From Lentilactobacillus farraginis DSM 18382 = JCM 14108 (GTDB lineage Bacteria; Bacillota; Bacilli; Lactobacillales; Lactobacillaceae): a DNA stretch of 32,388 nt. The stretch spans positions 1-32,388 of the forward strand of contig NZ_BAKI01000030.1 of NCBI RefSeq assembly GCF_000583655.1. The letters are read 5' to 3'. Shown piece after piece: positions 1-7,540 of this stretch (positions within the stretch are counted from its first letter, which is position 1; every line of letters begins with the position of its first letter). A model generated the notes under the pieces. It searched no databases. It was not told where the DNA came from and saw only the letters and a list, made by a program, of their open reading frames with translations. The position numbers were made by a program, and so were the translations under genes.

Positions 1-210
1 GGGCAGTGTAACTGTTTTCCCTCCATATTTAAATGTTGTATTTTGATTAAACCGATAATACTGATGGTGTTCACCAACTTTATTGATATAGCTGCTGGTA
101 ACTCTGTGGAGTCCGGTTCCTTTAGCCAAAACTAATTTATTTGATGAAACAGCTAAGGTTACGAATAAAGCAAAACTAAACATCGTAATTAAACCTGCTA
201 ATTTTTTCAA
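1..210 (-). CDS. Secreted protein, N-terminal part only (3' end outside window)
   Basis: An open frame runs from a TTG at 210 to the window edge (70 codons). It starts with MKKLAGLITMFSFALFVTLA, a basic N-region followed by a hydrophobic core, with a plausible signal-peptidase site near VLAKG, so the product is probably exported. The mature part visible (RVTSSYINKVGEHHQYYRFN...) is too short to assign to a family. A GGGAG ribosome site lies just upstream of the TTG (about 220-224), which decides the start. It is divergent from the secreted-protein gene at 518. Function unknown. Confidence 0.6.
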   Translation of the reverse strand, partial: MKKLAGLITMFSFALFVTLAVSSNKLVLAKGTGLHRVTSSYINKVGEHHQYYRFNQNTTFKYGGKTVTLP

Positions 211-517
211 AACAATTTTCTCCCTTTCTCAGTACTCTTTGCATTTCTAACAAAAAATCCCTTGGAGTTATATATATTCAAATAAATAAAATTTCAAAAA
301 GATGGTGTTAGGAATTTAATATCCATTCTCTTTAATATACCTGATTAATTTGATAATTCATTGTTTTAGTACTCAAAATAACCCCCTCTTTTCTAATTCC
401 GAGCATTCATGCTTTAGATTATACAAGCTGAATTCGGAATAAAGCCCTTAAAACTATTAATTTATTATCTAATTAAGTACAATAGATTTAAGACAACTAT
501 TATGAAGGGAATTTATT
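211..517. other. Divergent intergenic region between two secreted-protein genes
   Basis: About 307 AT-rich bases separating divergent genes. I see a 7-bp inverted repeat (ATTCCGA at 396-402 and TCGGAAT at 434-440) with a 31-base spacer, and AT-rich hexamers resembling -10 sites (for example TACAAT near 479-484), but no convincing -35/-10 pair. No RNA gene or coding sequence is recognised. Confidence 0.4.
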
Positions 518-1330
518 ATGCTGAACAAATTAATTAAAACAACGTCTGTTACTTTAATTGCGCTAATTATCGGAATCTTAACATTGTCAATTCGCAGTCA
601 GGCCAAATTAATAACATCGAGCACCTATAATCGTGATTCTTGGGTAGCCTATGGTATTAATTCAAAAACGGTTAAGCCCCATAACGCTTATATATGGAAT
701 TCACAACACACTAAACGTCTTCATAATCTAAACAACTATAAAAATACTACTTGGTATGCAATGTCAGCCTTCACCAGAACTAATACTTCCAAGGGACCGG
801 TATACTATAAAGTTTCCAACGGGATCAATATAACAGGAATTGTTTATGGCAAGTATCTTAGTAAGTATTATGTTAAGCCGTTAAATAGCTTTCAGACGGA
901 TCAACAGTACGTTAACTATTTAAAAACTGCTCAATCCCAAAAATTAGCACGTGGTGTCATGAAATTGTTTCCAAATAGCCCGGTTAGTTTAAAACTTTCT
1001 CAAGCCGCCTTAAATCAGTATAATGATAGTTCTAATTCTATAAGCCATAACTATACTGACGTACAGATCAGTGTTTATAATCATGCTTATGTGTTATCTT
1101 GGTGGTTGACTAAAAAAACGGCAACTCAACGGGTAGCTGTTTTCGAAAAAGCTCTTGACTCGATTGGTTATGACGCTGAAAAAAGAGCTTCAATGAGTGA
1201 TTATAAATTGGGAGTATATATTCGAGATAATATTGGCATTGGTAAACCTTCTACACAACTTCCAATAGCTAAAACGATTGATGATCAAGAAGCTTTAAAT
1301 TATCAAGTTGTGTTAGCTAAAGAAAAATAG
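518..1330 (+). CDS. Secreted protein with lactobacillar surface module, paralogue of the protein at 18603
   Basis: A 270-residue protein with an N-terminal signal sequence (about residues 1-29, hydrophobic VTLIALIIGILTL, then RSQAK). Residues about 55-115 hold a module with the pattern YIWN..HT..LHNL.NY.NTTW......K.PVYYKV, shared with the second secreted protein in this window (YMWN..HT..LHNL.NF.NTTW......K.AVYFNV). Such SH3-like or surface-layer-like modules recur in lactobacillar exported proteins; a cell-wall-binding role is inference. The remaining two thirds match no domain I recognise. The start is set by AAGGGA about 8 bases upstream of ATG. It is followed at once by a terminator, so it is probably monocistronic. 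Confidence 0.65.
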   Translation: MLNKLIKTTSVTLIALIIGILTLSIRSQAKLITSSTYNRDSWVAYGINSKTVKPHNAYIWNSQHTKRLHNLNNYKNTTWYAMSAFTRTNTSKGPVYYKVSNGINITGIVYGKYLSKYYVKPLNSFQTDQQYVNYLKTAQSQKLARGVMKLFPNSPVSLKLSQAALNQYNDSSNSISHNYTDVQISVYNHAYVLSWWLTKKTATQRVAVFEKALDSIGYDAEKRASMSDYKLGVYIRDNIGIGKPSTQLPIAKTIDDQEALNYQVVLAKEK

Positions 1331-1340
1331 GTATGTACAG

Positions 1341-1369
1341 AAAAGCACTCAAAGAATGAGTGCTTTTTT
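1341..1369. terminator. Bidirectional rho-independent terminator
   Basis: An 11-bp perfect stem (AAAAGCACTCA / TGAGTGCTTTT) with a 5-base loop and flanking T-runs on both strands. It sits between the convergent ends of the genes at 518-1330 (+) and 1375-2382 (-). Confidence 0.85.
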
Positions 1370-1374
1370 CTATT

Positions 1375-2382
1375 CTAAAATGCTGATTTAGGAACCGAGT
1401 AAATGCAATTTGTATAATCTGGACTTGTATGGAAAACAAGTGTTACATATACATAATCCGCAGATGTATTACCATCGGGATTACTAATGCTTCCTTCGCC
1501 AAGTTGTGGTGCTTCCGTTTCTACATTAGCTTGTTCGGTACTTGATAGTGATAAAGAAACTGTCCCGTAATTTTTAAATGCCCAGTCAGATTTTAAAATG
1601 TGTGGAGCTTCATTTGCACCATAGGCTCCACCAGTAATATAAACCATATTACCATTACTAAATTCCAGCCCTTGATTTGAATTCCATGGTAAATGGTGAG
1701 TAAATTCCTTATTACTTACCAGTGCACCATTAGATTTATATGAGGTGTGGAAAATTTTATCAGTCCCTGATAGGTATAGCTGTGATGCCTCATACATACG
1801 CTTTAGGACGGCTTTTGACTCATAGCAGGAAATATACATCGAGTTATCAGTTGCTTGGCTCCAAATAATCAAACGACCATTTGCAGCCAAAGCACCATCT
1901 GTTCGTTTTAATTTACCAAACGGTTTGCCGGACTTTGTCAATGAACTAACACTAGAAATACGTCGGACCTGACTGTAATCAACTTGTCCATTAGGTTCAT
2001 ACTTCACAATTCCAATTTGATGCGCCCAATAAATCTTATCACCATTTTTTGTAATGTAAGGCGTATCATAATTTGCGCCTGTTGCAATCCAAAACCAGTT
2101 TCCTGATTCATAAGGATTATCAAATTTTTCCAATGTTTCTCCATGCCCAAAGTTTTTGAGAACCATAGGATTTCCCATGGAAACCGGTTCGGATTGACCT
2201 AAACTCGAGAATGAACCTGAAGACAGTACTGCATTTTTAGTATCTCCAACACCATATTGTTGTAGTGCATAAACCGTATAATTATCAAAATCAATATAGG
2301 TCTTTTGTACCACTCTACGACTAGGAAGATTGGTCAATGTTAATTGTTTTGTGGGCTTAACACTCTTAACTGTACTTGCCAT
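1375..2382 (-). CDS. Helveticin J family (class III bacteriocin-like) protein
   Basis: A 335-residue protein without a signal peptide. Its layout resembles helveticin J of lactobacilli: an early YALQQYG..DT segment, GHGETLEKF followed by WFWIATGAN, then KIYWAHQIGIVKYEP, a DGALAANGRLIIW segment, and a C-terminal half ending ...YVYVTLVFHTS...NCIYSVPK. Helveticin J is a large heat-labile bacteriocin also lacking a classical leader, so absence of a signal does not argue against the assignment. The ATG at 2382 is chosen over an earlier ATG because AAGAGG lies 8-14 bases upstream of it. No immunity gene or dedicated exporter is adjacent. The promoter at 2460-2489 sits next to an 11-bp-periodic repeat array, suggesting regulated expression. 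Killing activity is not shown; many homologues are uncharacterised. Confidence 0.6.
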   Translation of the reverse strand: MASTVKSVKPTKQLTLTNLPSRRVVQKTYIDFDNYTVYALQQYGVGDTKNAVLSSGSFSSLGQSEPVSMGNPMVLKNFGHGETLEKFDNPYESGNWFWIATGANYDTPYITKNGDKIYWAHQIGIVKYEPNGQVDYSQVRRISSVSSLTKSGKPFGKLKRTDGALAANGRLIIWSQATDNSMYISCYESKAVLKRMYEASQLYLSGTDKIFHTSYKSNGALVSNKEFTHHLPWNSNQGLEFSNGNMVYITGGAYGANEAPHILKSDWAFKNYGTVSLSLSSTEQANVETEAPQLGEGSISNPDGNTSADYVYVTLVFHTSPDYTNCIYSVPKSAF

Positions 2383-2459
2383 AAAAAAACCTCTTTCTTT
2401 ATTTTTTATCAACACATTTCCGGTAATGTATTGACTTATTATGTCAAATCGATTTAACG

Positions 2460-2489
2460 CTTATAGTTTAACTTGAATTTTATTATCAA
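2460..2489 (-). promoter_or_regulatory. Predicted promoter of the helveticin-like gene
   Basis: On the minus strand TTGATA (2484-2489) and TATAAG (2460-2465) are 18 bp apart. Predicted transcription start is about 70 bases before the ATG at 2382. The -35 lies only two bases downstream of the last element of the repeat array, as expected for a class II activated promoter. Confidence 0.45.
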
Positions 2490-2491
2490 AA

Positions 2492-2541
2492 CTGCCATCC
2501 AGCTGACAACTTAATGCCAATTTACTGCCATTTTTCTGACA
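2492..2541 (-). promoter_or_regulatory. Five hexamers at exact 11-bp period (candidate response-regulator operator)
   Basis: Reading the minus strand, TGTCAG, TGGCAG, TGGCAT, TGTCAG and TGGCAG occur at 2536-2541, 2525-2530, 2514-2519, 2503-2508 and 2492-2497, each exactly 11 bp from the next. The consensus is TGKCAK-N5. Arrays of direct hexamers spaced by one helical turn are typical of OmpR/PhoB-family response-regulator sites. The array abuts a promoter for the helveticin-like gene. The regulator is not identified. Confidence 0.6.
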
Positions 2542-2582
2542 AAAGCGGTTGAGAAATAAGCCCAAAAAACATTATTCTTTAA

Positions 2583-2630
2583 AAAATCCCGTAAAATTAG
2601 TTTGTAGAAACATTGATTTTACGGGATTTT
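2583..2630 (-). terminator. Rho-independent terminator of the small gene at 2696
   Basis: A 15-bp stem (2583-2597 with 2616-2630, core ATCCCGTAAAAT / ATTTTACGGGAT) with an 18-base loop, followed on the minus strand by a T-run. It lies 65 bases beyond the stop codon at 2696. Confidence 0.7.
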
Positions 2631-2695
2631 CACTTCAAAGTAGAAACGCTATAATATAGATCTTTATCGGGATTATCATTTAAAGCCTGCAAAAC

Positions 2696-2965
2696 CTAAT
2701 CCGGACGATCCTTATTCAAGGCCTGCAAAATCTTTTCATTCTGGGCAATCAGGATCCAGTTCTGTTCCATGATCGCCCGCAAAAAACCAACCTTTTCCTG
2801 ATTTGAACGATCCGTAAAATTGGCGGTATCACCATCCCGCAACAATTTTTTACTATCCAACTCACTGAGAATTGCTTCCACATGGGTTTTGGTTTCCTCA
2901 CCTAAATGCTCCAAACCCCGATCTGCCATAATGCCGTCAACCTTGTGATTATCAAATAAAGCCAT
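2696..2965 (-). CDS. Small hypothetical cytoplasmic protein (89 aa)
   Basis: An 89-residue soluble, acidic protein with no signal peptide or membrane segment. The sequence looks mostly helical (EETKTHVEAILSELDSKKLL and EKVGFLRAIMEQNWILIAQN). I do not recognise a family. The ATG at 2965 is supported by GGAGG about 9 bases upstream (AGTAGGGAGGATATAAACATG), and the gene ends before a good terminator, so it looks real. It lies 78 bases downstream of the flavoprotein gene and could be co-transcribed with it. Confidence 0.6.
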   Translation of the reverse strand: MALFDNHKVDGIMADRGLEHLGEETKTHVEAILSELDSKKLLRDGDTANFTDRSNQEKVGFLRAIMEQNWILIAQNEKILQALNKDRPD

Positions 2966-3043
2966 GTTTATATCCTCCCTACTAAGGTAAGAAAAAAGAG
3001 GACTTAGATCCTCTTTTTAGCAAATAACTATCCTTAACCAATT

Positions 3044-4374
3044 TTATAATTGTGCCCAGGCAGATGATCCGATTGATGGGAACAGGTATACCATTCTACC
3101 AAGTTCTTCTGCACTAAACTTAAATTCAATTGCCGGCAATAGTGTATTGATAACGTTATCGGCCTGTTCACTAAATTCCGTAACGCCTACTAAATGATGC
3201 TGCTTGTCAAAAATCAATGAATTATCGCCTTCAGTCTCATTATCAACCTGACGATACCAGTCATCCGGTAGGTGATTGGTTTCAACTTGATACCCCTGCT
3301 TCTTGACATCCTCTACCGAAACACCGGCTTTGGCAATTCGTGGTGAGGTAAAGACAACCGATGGAATAACCGGGTACTTGATTGGGTCACTGCTTTGCCC
3401 TGAAAAACGTTTAAATAAGTAAGTCGATTCAAAAATAGCCGTTGGCGTTAATTTCGGTTGTTCTTTGTCAATAACATCACCGGAAGCATAAATATTATCA
3501 ACGCTGGTTTGCAGGTAGTCGTTGACTTCAATTCCATGTTGATTGTATTTAACACCGATTTCATCCAATCCAATTTTTTCAACATTTGGAATTCGACCAG
3601 TAGCGTCCAGCACCCAATCAACCGTTAAAGTATTATCGTCACCGTAGTGAATGCTAATTTGATCATTGGTCTTCTCAAACGCGGAAACATTGGCATTCTT
3701 AATAAACTTAACACCCCGGTCTGCCAAACCCTTCACAACTTGATCAACATAAGGCTGATAGAAGTTTCGCAGTACCCGGTCACCATGCATTAAAACAGTG
3801 ACATCAGCACCCGCGGCATTGGCAATAGTCGCAAACTCCATGCTGATATAGCCGGCACCCACAATCGCGATTTGTTTCGGTAAGGTCGTCAAGCTCATAA
3901 AGTCCCGACTGTCATGAGCCAGTTCACTGCCGGCAATATCCAAGCGGTGTGGTCGTAACCCGGTTGAAACAACAATGTTTTCAGCCGTTTTTGCTTGTCC
4001 GTCAACCAGCACAGTATGACGATCCTTAAAGGTCCCTTTACCATGAATGACATCAATCCCGGCATCTTTAAGTAAACCACCGATCATGCCCGGCAAACCT
4101 TTAATAACGTCCTGCTTATGAGCCTCACTTTTGGTCCAGTTAATGCTTAGATTACCTTCAACAATACCTTGAAGCCGTTCAGTTTCACGTAATAAAGCAA
4201 CCGGCGCATCAAGGGTAATTTTAGCGTTACAGCCGTAGTTCGGACAGGTGCCACCGATCATATCTTCTTCAACAACGCCCACTTTAACCCCTGAATGAGC
4301 CAGTGGAATCGCACCATCAAAAGTGCCATGCCACTGCCGAGATACAAAACATCGTAATCGTATTGATTTGCCAT
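3044..4374 (-). pseudogene. FAD/NAD-dependent disulfide oxidoreductase, one-base frameshift near 4330
   Basis: A class I pyridine nucleotide-disulfide reductase (glutathione-reductase-like). The start ATG is at 4374, 6 bases after GGAGGT, and encodes MANQYDYDVLYLGSG, but the frame then closes. Adding one base at about 4330 joins it to HGTFDGAIPLAHSGVKVGVV and the rest of the protein, giving about 443 residues. Restored features are the FAD-binding GSGHGTFDG motif (about 13-21), the redox Cys pair C44/C49 in GGTCPNYGC, the NAD-binding GAGYISMEFA, and the second FAD motif YASGDV. The C-terminal His-Glu dyad region of classical members (HPT..E) reads YLFPSIGSSAW here, so the usual proton-relay His is absent; the substrate is uncertain. 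As written, translation from the ATG yields only a 38-residue peptide. The missing base turns GGCCATGG into GGCATGG and is probably a sequencing error, but a true mutation is possible. Confidence 0.8.
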
Positions 4375-4449
4375 AAAGATACCTCCAAATTCATGAAATT
4401 AATCCAATTCAATACACTATTATATTGTGCGCAAGTAGTTTCTAAATTC

Positions 4450-4478
4450 ATTATAGACTACCGAAAGAGAACATTCAA
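4450..4478 (-). promoter_or_regulatory. Predicted promoter of the flavoprotein gene
   Basis: TTGAAT (4473-4478) and a perfect TATAAT (4450-4455) lie 17 bp apart on the minus strand, with a predicted start about 70 bases upstream of the ATG at 4374. A second TATAAT at 4419-4424 lacks a recognisable -35. Confidence 0.5.
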
Positions 4479-4530
4479 AAACGACGGTTAGAAATTTTGC
4501 ACCTACATAATCGACTTTTAATCCCACAAC

Positions 4531-4561
4531 AAAAAGCCCCAGGCAGGTCCACCCAAGGCTT
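4531..4561 (-). terminator. Terminator of the ugp operon
   Basis: On the minus strand AAGCCTTGGGT pairs with GCCTGGGGCTT (11 pairs including wobbles), followed by TTTTTG. It lies about 25 bases after the gdpD stop and ends the ugpC-A-E-B-gdpD transcript. Confidence 0.65.
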
Positions 4562-4583
4562 CATGTCAACTATTTCAAAGTTT

Positions 4584-5276
4584 CTAAACCAACACGCTGG
4601 ATTTAACATCCCGGGCCATTTCAAAGTTATCGGTAATAATACCGGCAACGTGATCCGCTAATAACGCCCGTTGCTTCTTGGGATCATCAATTGTCCAAAT
4701 CCGCTCCTTGATGTTTCGCAAGGGCTGATAGTGACTTAGATGTAATCCTGATAAATGAGCTTCAATCATTAGTTCCCTGGGATGCCTTAAAATGTGGTTG
4801 GATAACAAGCAATACTGCTGATTGGGATCAATTTGATAAGCATCCTTTAACGTCTGCAGTGAAAAAGAAGAGTAAATGACGGGATGAGCCAAATCATAGT
4901 TACCGACCATGTCCAAAACAATCCGTTCGATGTTTGGATAATGAATCTTATTGGTTTTAAACTCCAGATTTAGATAAACCGGCTTTTGCCTTGCAAGCGA
5001 TAATAAGTCTTTTAAGCTGGGAATTGGTTCACCATCTTTTAATTGGAATTGCTGCAATTCCTGATAGGTATATTCCCGAATCTTCCCCCGACCATTAGTT
5101 GTTCGATTAATTTTTTCGTCATGCATAATTACCGGAACGTCATCTTTTGTCAGGTGAACGTCAAATTCAAGCCCATCCACGCCGTGTTCAATTGCATATT
5201 CAAAACCACGTAACGAATTTTCTGGAAATTTATATGGATAACCACGATGTCCAAAAATCAAAGTTTCGTTTGTCAT
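4584..5276 (-). CDS. ugpQ: Glycerophosphodiester phosphodiesterase, last gene of the ugp operon
   Basis: A 230-residue GDPD-family TIM-barrel enzyme that hydrolyses glycerophosphodiesters to sn-glycerol-3-phosphate and an alcohol. Catalytic and metal residues are visible: H10-R11 (GHRGYP), E37 and D39 (GLEFDVH), and H52 (VIMHDE). There is no signal peptide, so it acts in the cytoplasm on imported diesters, like UgpQ. The ATG at 5276 is preceded by AAGGAG. It follows ugpB by 66 bases without a terminator and ends at the operon terminator, which supports co-transcription with the ugp transporter. A close paralogue lies at 10274-10969. The family call is firm; the symbol rests on context. Confidence 0.88.
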   Translation of the reverse strand: MTNETLIFGHRGYPYKFPENSLRGFEYAIEHGVDGLEFDVHLTKDDVPVIMHDEKINRTTNGRGKIREYTYQELQQFQLKDGEPIPSLKDLLSLARQKPVYLNLEFKTNKIHYPNIERIVLDMVGNYDLAHPVIYSSFSLQTLKDAYQIDPNQQYCLLSNHILRHPRELMIEAHLSGLHLSHYQPLRNIKERIWTIDDPKKQRALLADHVAGIITDNFEMARDVKSSVLV

Positions 5277-5342
5277 TTTGAGGATACTCCTTTATAAATC
5301 AGCTTTTAATCAATCAATTTCTCTACTTGAATGTTCCAATTG

Positions 5343-6710
5343 TTATTGATAATCGTTATTCGCCCGGTTCGTCGTCTTCAGGTTAGTGTTCATCCCCTGA
5401 CTGGCGTTCGACAACGCTTTTGGAATACTGCCGCCATCATAAACGGTTTCCATCGCGGTCTCCTCCATTTCCCGGGTCAGCTGCATCCCCTCCATCAAAA
5501 TACCAGAATTCGTATCATTCGGTTTGGCCGCTGCCAATTGTTCACCAGGTACCCTGGCTTCCGGCTGCTTAGCATACAGACTCTTCAAAGCCGGTTGACT
5601 TTGTGATTTACTGTTGAGTGCCAAATAACCGGTGGCTTTTTGCCAATTGGCTTGACTATCTGGTCTTTCAGCATACTTGATAAACTCAAAGGCCCCCTTT
5701 TGCACTTTGGTCGGCTTATCATTGGAGATCCATAGCGCGGCGCCACCAATTCCCACACCATTAGCTTTTTGCCCATCGGGGTGTGGGAAGTATGAAATTC
5801 CCAGCTTATTAGGATTATCAGTTGTTAATTGGCCAATGTAAGCAGATGATTGAACGAAGATTCCCAATTTACCGGCTAGAAACGCTGCAATTTCGTTTGT
5901 TTCGGCACTCGCACCGGAACCATAATTAACAAAGTCACCTGACTTGATGTTGGTTCGAATCCATTTCAAATAATTGACGGTCGTTGGATTGTTTAAATTA
6001 ATTTTCGTTGGGTTGCCAACGTGACCATCCCCGTGATTAACCAATGACGTCTTCGCATTGGCAAGTGCTTCTTCCATCAGCCAACCATAAATTTCCATCG
6101 TCATTCCCTTTACTTTGTGGTGCGACCGCTTATAGAGCTGTTCGGCTACCCGGGTCACGTCACTATAACTTGGTGATTTGGCAGGTGGTGTAATGTGATA
6201 TTTCTTCAATAAACTGGCATTGTAATAAAGTACCGGCTGAGACGTGTTAAACGGCATCGCCAACTGTTTACCTTTGTTCGAGTAAAAAGATCGGGCTACC
6301 GGCGAAATATCACTAACGTTGTAGTTATCTTCATCAATAAACTTTTGAACCGGCGTCGTGTATTTACTGTGCATCATTTGCGCGGTTGAAATATCAAACG
6401 ATTGAAATAACGCTGGCGACGCATTAGAACCGTGGCTTTGAATAATCTTTTGAACAGCTTCATCGTAAGCCCCTTGATATTGGGGGATAACTTCGTACTT
6501 GCTCTGTGATTTGTTAAATTTATCTACCATCTGATCCAAGGCAACTTCTGCCGGGCCGCCCATCTCGTGCCAAAAGACGATCGGTGTTCGCCCCGCCTTG
6601 GCTGAAGTCTGCTTATGAGCTGACGTGTAGACAACTGCGCCAATAACGACAACTACAATGGCAATCACTGGCAATAAATGTGCTTTTAAAAATGCCATTA
6701 CTTTTTTCAT
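5343..6710 (-). CDS. ugpB: sn-Glycerol-3-phosphate ABC transporter substrate-binding protein
   Basis: A 455-residue family 1 extracellular solute-binding protein. The mature start TPIVFWHEMGGPAEVALDQMVDKFN and the YEVIPQYQGAYDEAVQKI segment follow the UgpB pattern (FWH.M.GP, then VDKFN, then Y.G.YDE), and the C-terminal GGAALWIS and EFIKYAERPDSQANW segments fit as well. It captures glycerol-3-phosphate or glycerophosphodiesters outside the membrane and delivers them to UgpA/UgpE. The N-terminus has a hydrophobic span (about residues 12-28) but no lipobox cysteine, unlike most Gram-positive binding proteins, so it is either anchored by an uncleaved segment or cleaved by type I signal peptidase. 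Its ATG overlaps the ugpE stop by one base (TAATG). Confidence 0.88.
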   Translation of the reverse strand: MKKVMAFLKAHLLPVIAIVVVVIGAVVYTSAHKQTSAKAGRTPIVFWHEMGGPAEVALDQMVDKFNKSQSKYEVIPQYQGAYDEAVQKIIQSHGSNASPALFQSFDISTAQMMHSKYTTPVQKFIDEDNYNVSDISPVARSFYSNKGKQLAMPFNTSQPVLYYNASLLKKYHITPPAKSPSYSDVTRVAEQLYKRSHHKVKGMTMEIYGWLMEEALANAKTSLVNHGDGHVGNPTKINLNNPTTVNYLKWIRTNIKSGDFVNYGSGASAETNEIAAFLAGKLGIFVQSSAYIGQLTTDNPNKLGISYFPHPDGQKANGVGIGGAALWISNDKPTKVQKGAFEFIKYAERPDSQANWQKATGYLALNSKSQSQPALKSLYAKQPEARVPGEQLAAAKPNDTNSGILMEGMQLTREMEETAMETVYDGGSIPKALSNASQGMNTNLKTTNRANNDYQ

Positions 6711-7540
6711 TACTTAACAGCACCTTCATTCATACCGGATTTGAAGTAGTGTTGACCGACAAACAGTACAATCAGCGTTGGGATAACAACAATTGCGGCC
6801 GTTGCCTGAATCATGCCCCAGTCATTGAAAGTTTCTTCGGATTGCAATTGACGTAATCCATTTTGAACCGGTCGAAATGCATTACTAAATGTGGTTAACA
6901 TTGGCCACAAATATTGATTCCAAGCACCCAGAAAACCGTAAGCACCTAAGGTGATTAAGCTGATCCGATTGTAAGGCATCACAATTTTCCAATAGAACTG
7001 GAAGTGCCCTAGTCCCTCGATATCGGCAGCTTCTTTTAGCTCATCCGGCATCTGCAAAAAGGACTGGCGCAACATAAACGTTCCAAAGGCTGAAGTTAAA
7101 AACGGCACAATCATGGCCGAATAAGTATTGAGCAGCCCCATTGCTTTAACAGTCATAAAGTTTGGAATAATTTCAGCTTCAAACGGCAGCATCATCGTTG
7201 CCAAAAACAGAATGAACAACACCTTTCGACCTCTGAATCGTAAGAAGACAAAGGCATAAGCACTCATCGAGCAGAAGATCAATTGCGCAATGGTGGTTAA
7301 TGTTGAAATCCACAAACTGTTACCCAGGTATTGCAAAATCGGTGTTTTTTGAAACGCGTCTACATAATTAGTGAGAGAAATATGAAGGCTCAGGAAATTT
7401 CCTTTGGCAATATCCATTGTGGGCAATAAACTGGTCCAAAGACCGATTAAGAACGGTCCCAAAACCACAGCCGTTAAAATAATCAATAATACATAATTTA
7501 AAATTTTTTGTGGCAGTTTTTGCTTGGCAACCATTTCCAT
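6710..7540 (-). CDS. ugpE: Glycerol-3-phosphate ABC transporter permease UgpE
   Basis: A 276-residue inner-membrane permease of the MalG type with about six membrane segments. The EAA loop that contacts the ATPase is visible as EAADIEGLGHFQFYWKIVMP. It starts at an ATG overlapping the ugpA stop and ends overlapping the ugpB start, giving tight translational coupling in the order ugpC-ugpA-ugpE-ugpB. The substrate assignment rests on the neighbouring UgpB and phosphodiesterase; a generic carbohydrate permease is the alternative. Confidence 0.87.
   Translation of the reverse strand: MEMVAKQKLPQKILNYVLLIILTAVVLGPFLIGLWTSLLPTMDIAKGNFLSLHISLTNYVDAFQKTPILQYLGNSLWISTLTTIAQLIFCSMSAYAFVFLRFRGRKVLFILFLATMMLPFEAEIIPNFMTVKAMGLLNTYSAMIVPFLTSAFGTFMLRQSFLQMPDELKEAADIEGLGHFQFYWKIVMPYNRISLITLGAYGFLGAWNQYLWPMLTTFSNAFRPVQNGLRQLQSEETFNDWGMIQATAAIVVIPTLIVLFVGQHYFKSGMNEGAVK

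Noticed and set aside
396..440. ATTCCGA / TCGGAAT inverted repeat as an operator
   Set aside because: Only 7 bp with a 31-base spacer in AT-rich DNA; not better than chance by eye.
2441..2450. TTGACA-like -35 on the minus strand near 2445
   Set aside because: No -10 element at 16-19 bp downstream; the TTGATA/TATAAG pair fits better.
3895..4080. Other long frames inside or antisense to clear genes (also at 5331, 7841, 8459, 12434, 13894, 16210, 26034, 28586)
   Set aside because: They lie wholly in other frames of well-supported genes, without ribosome sites or recognisable protein sequence.
4303..4491. Plus-strand open frame of 62 codons
   Set aside because: Antisense to the flavoprotein start and promoter; no ribosome site and no family-like sequence.
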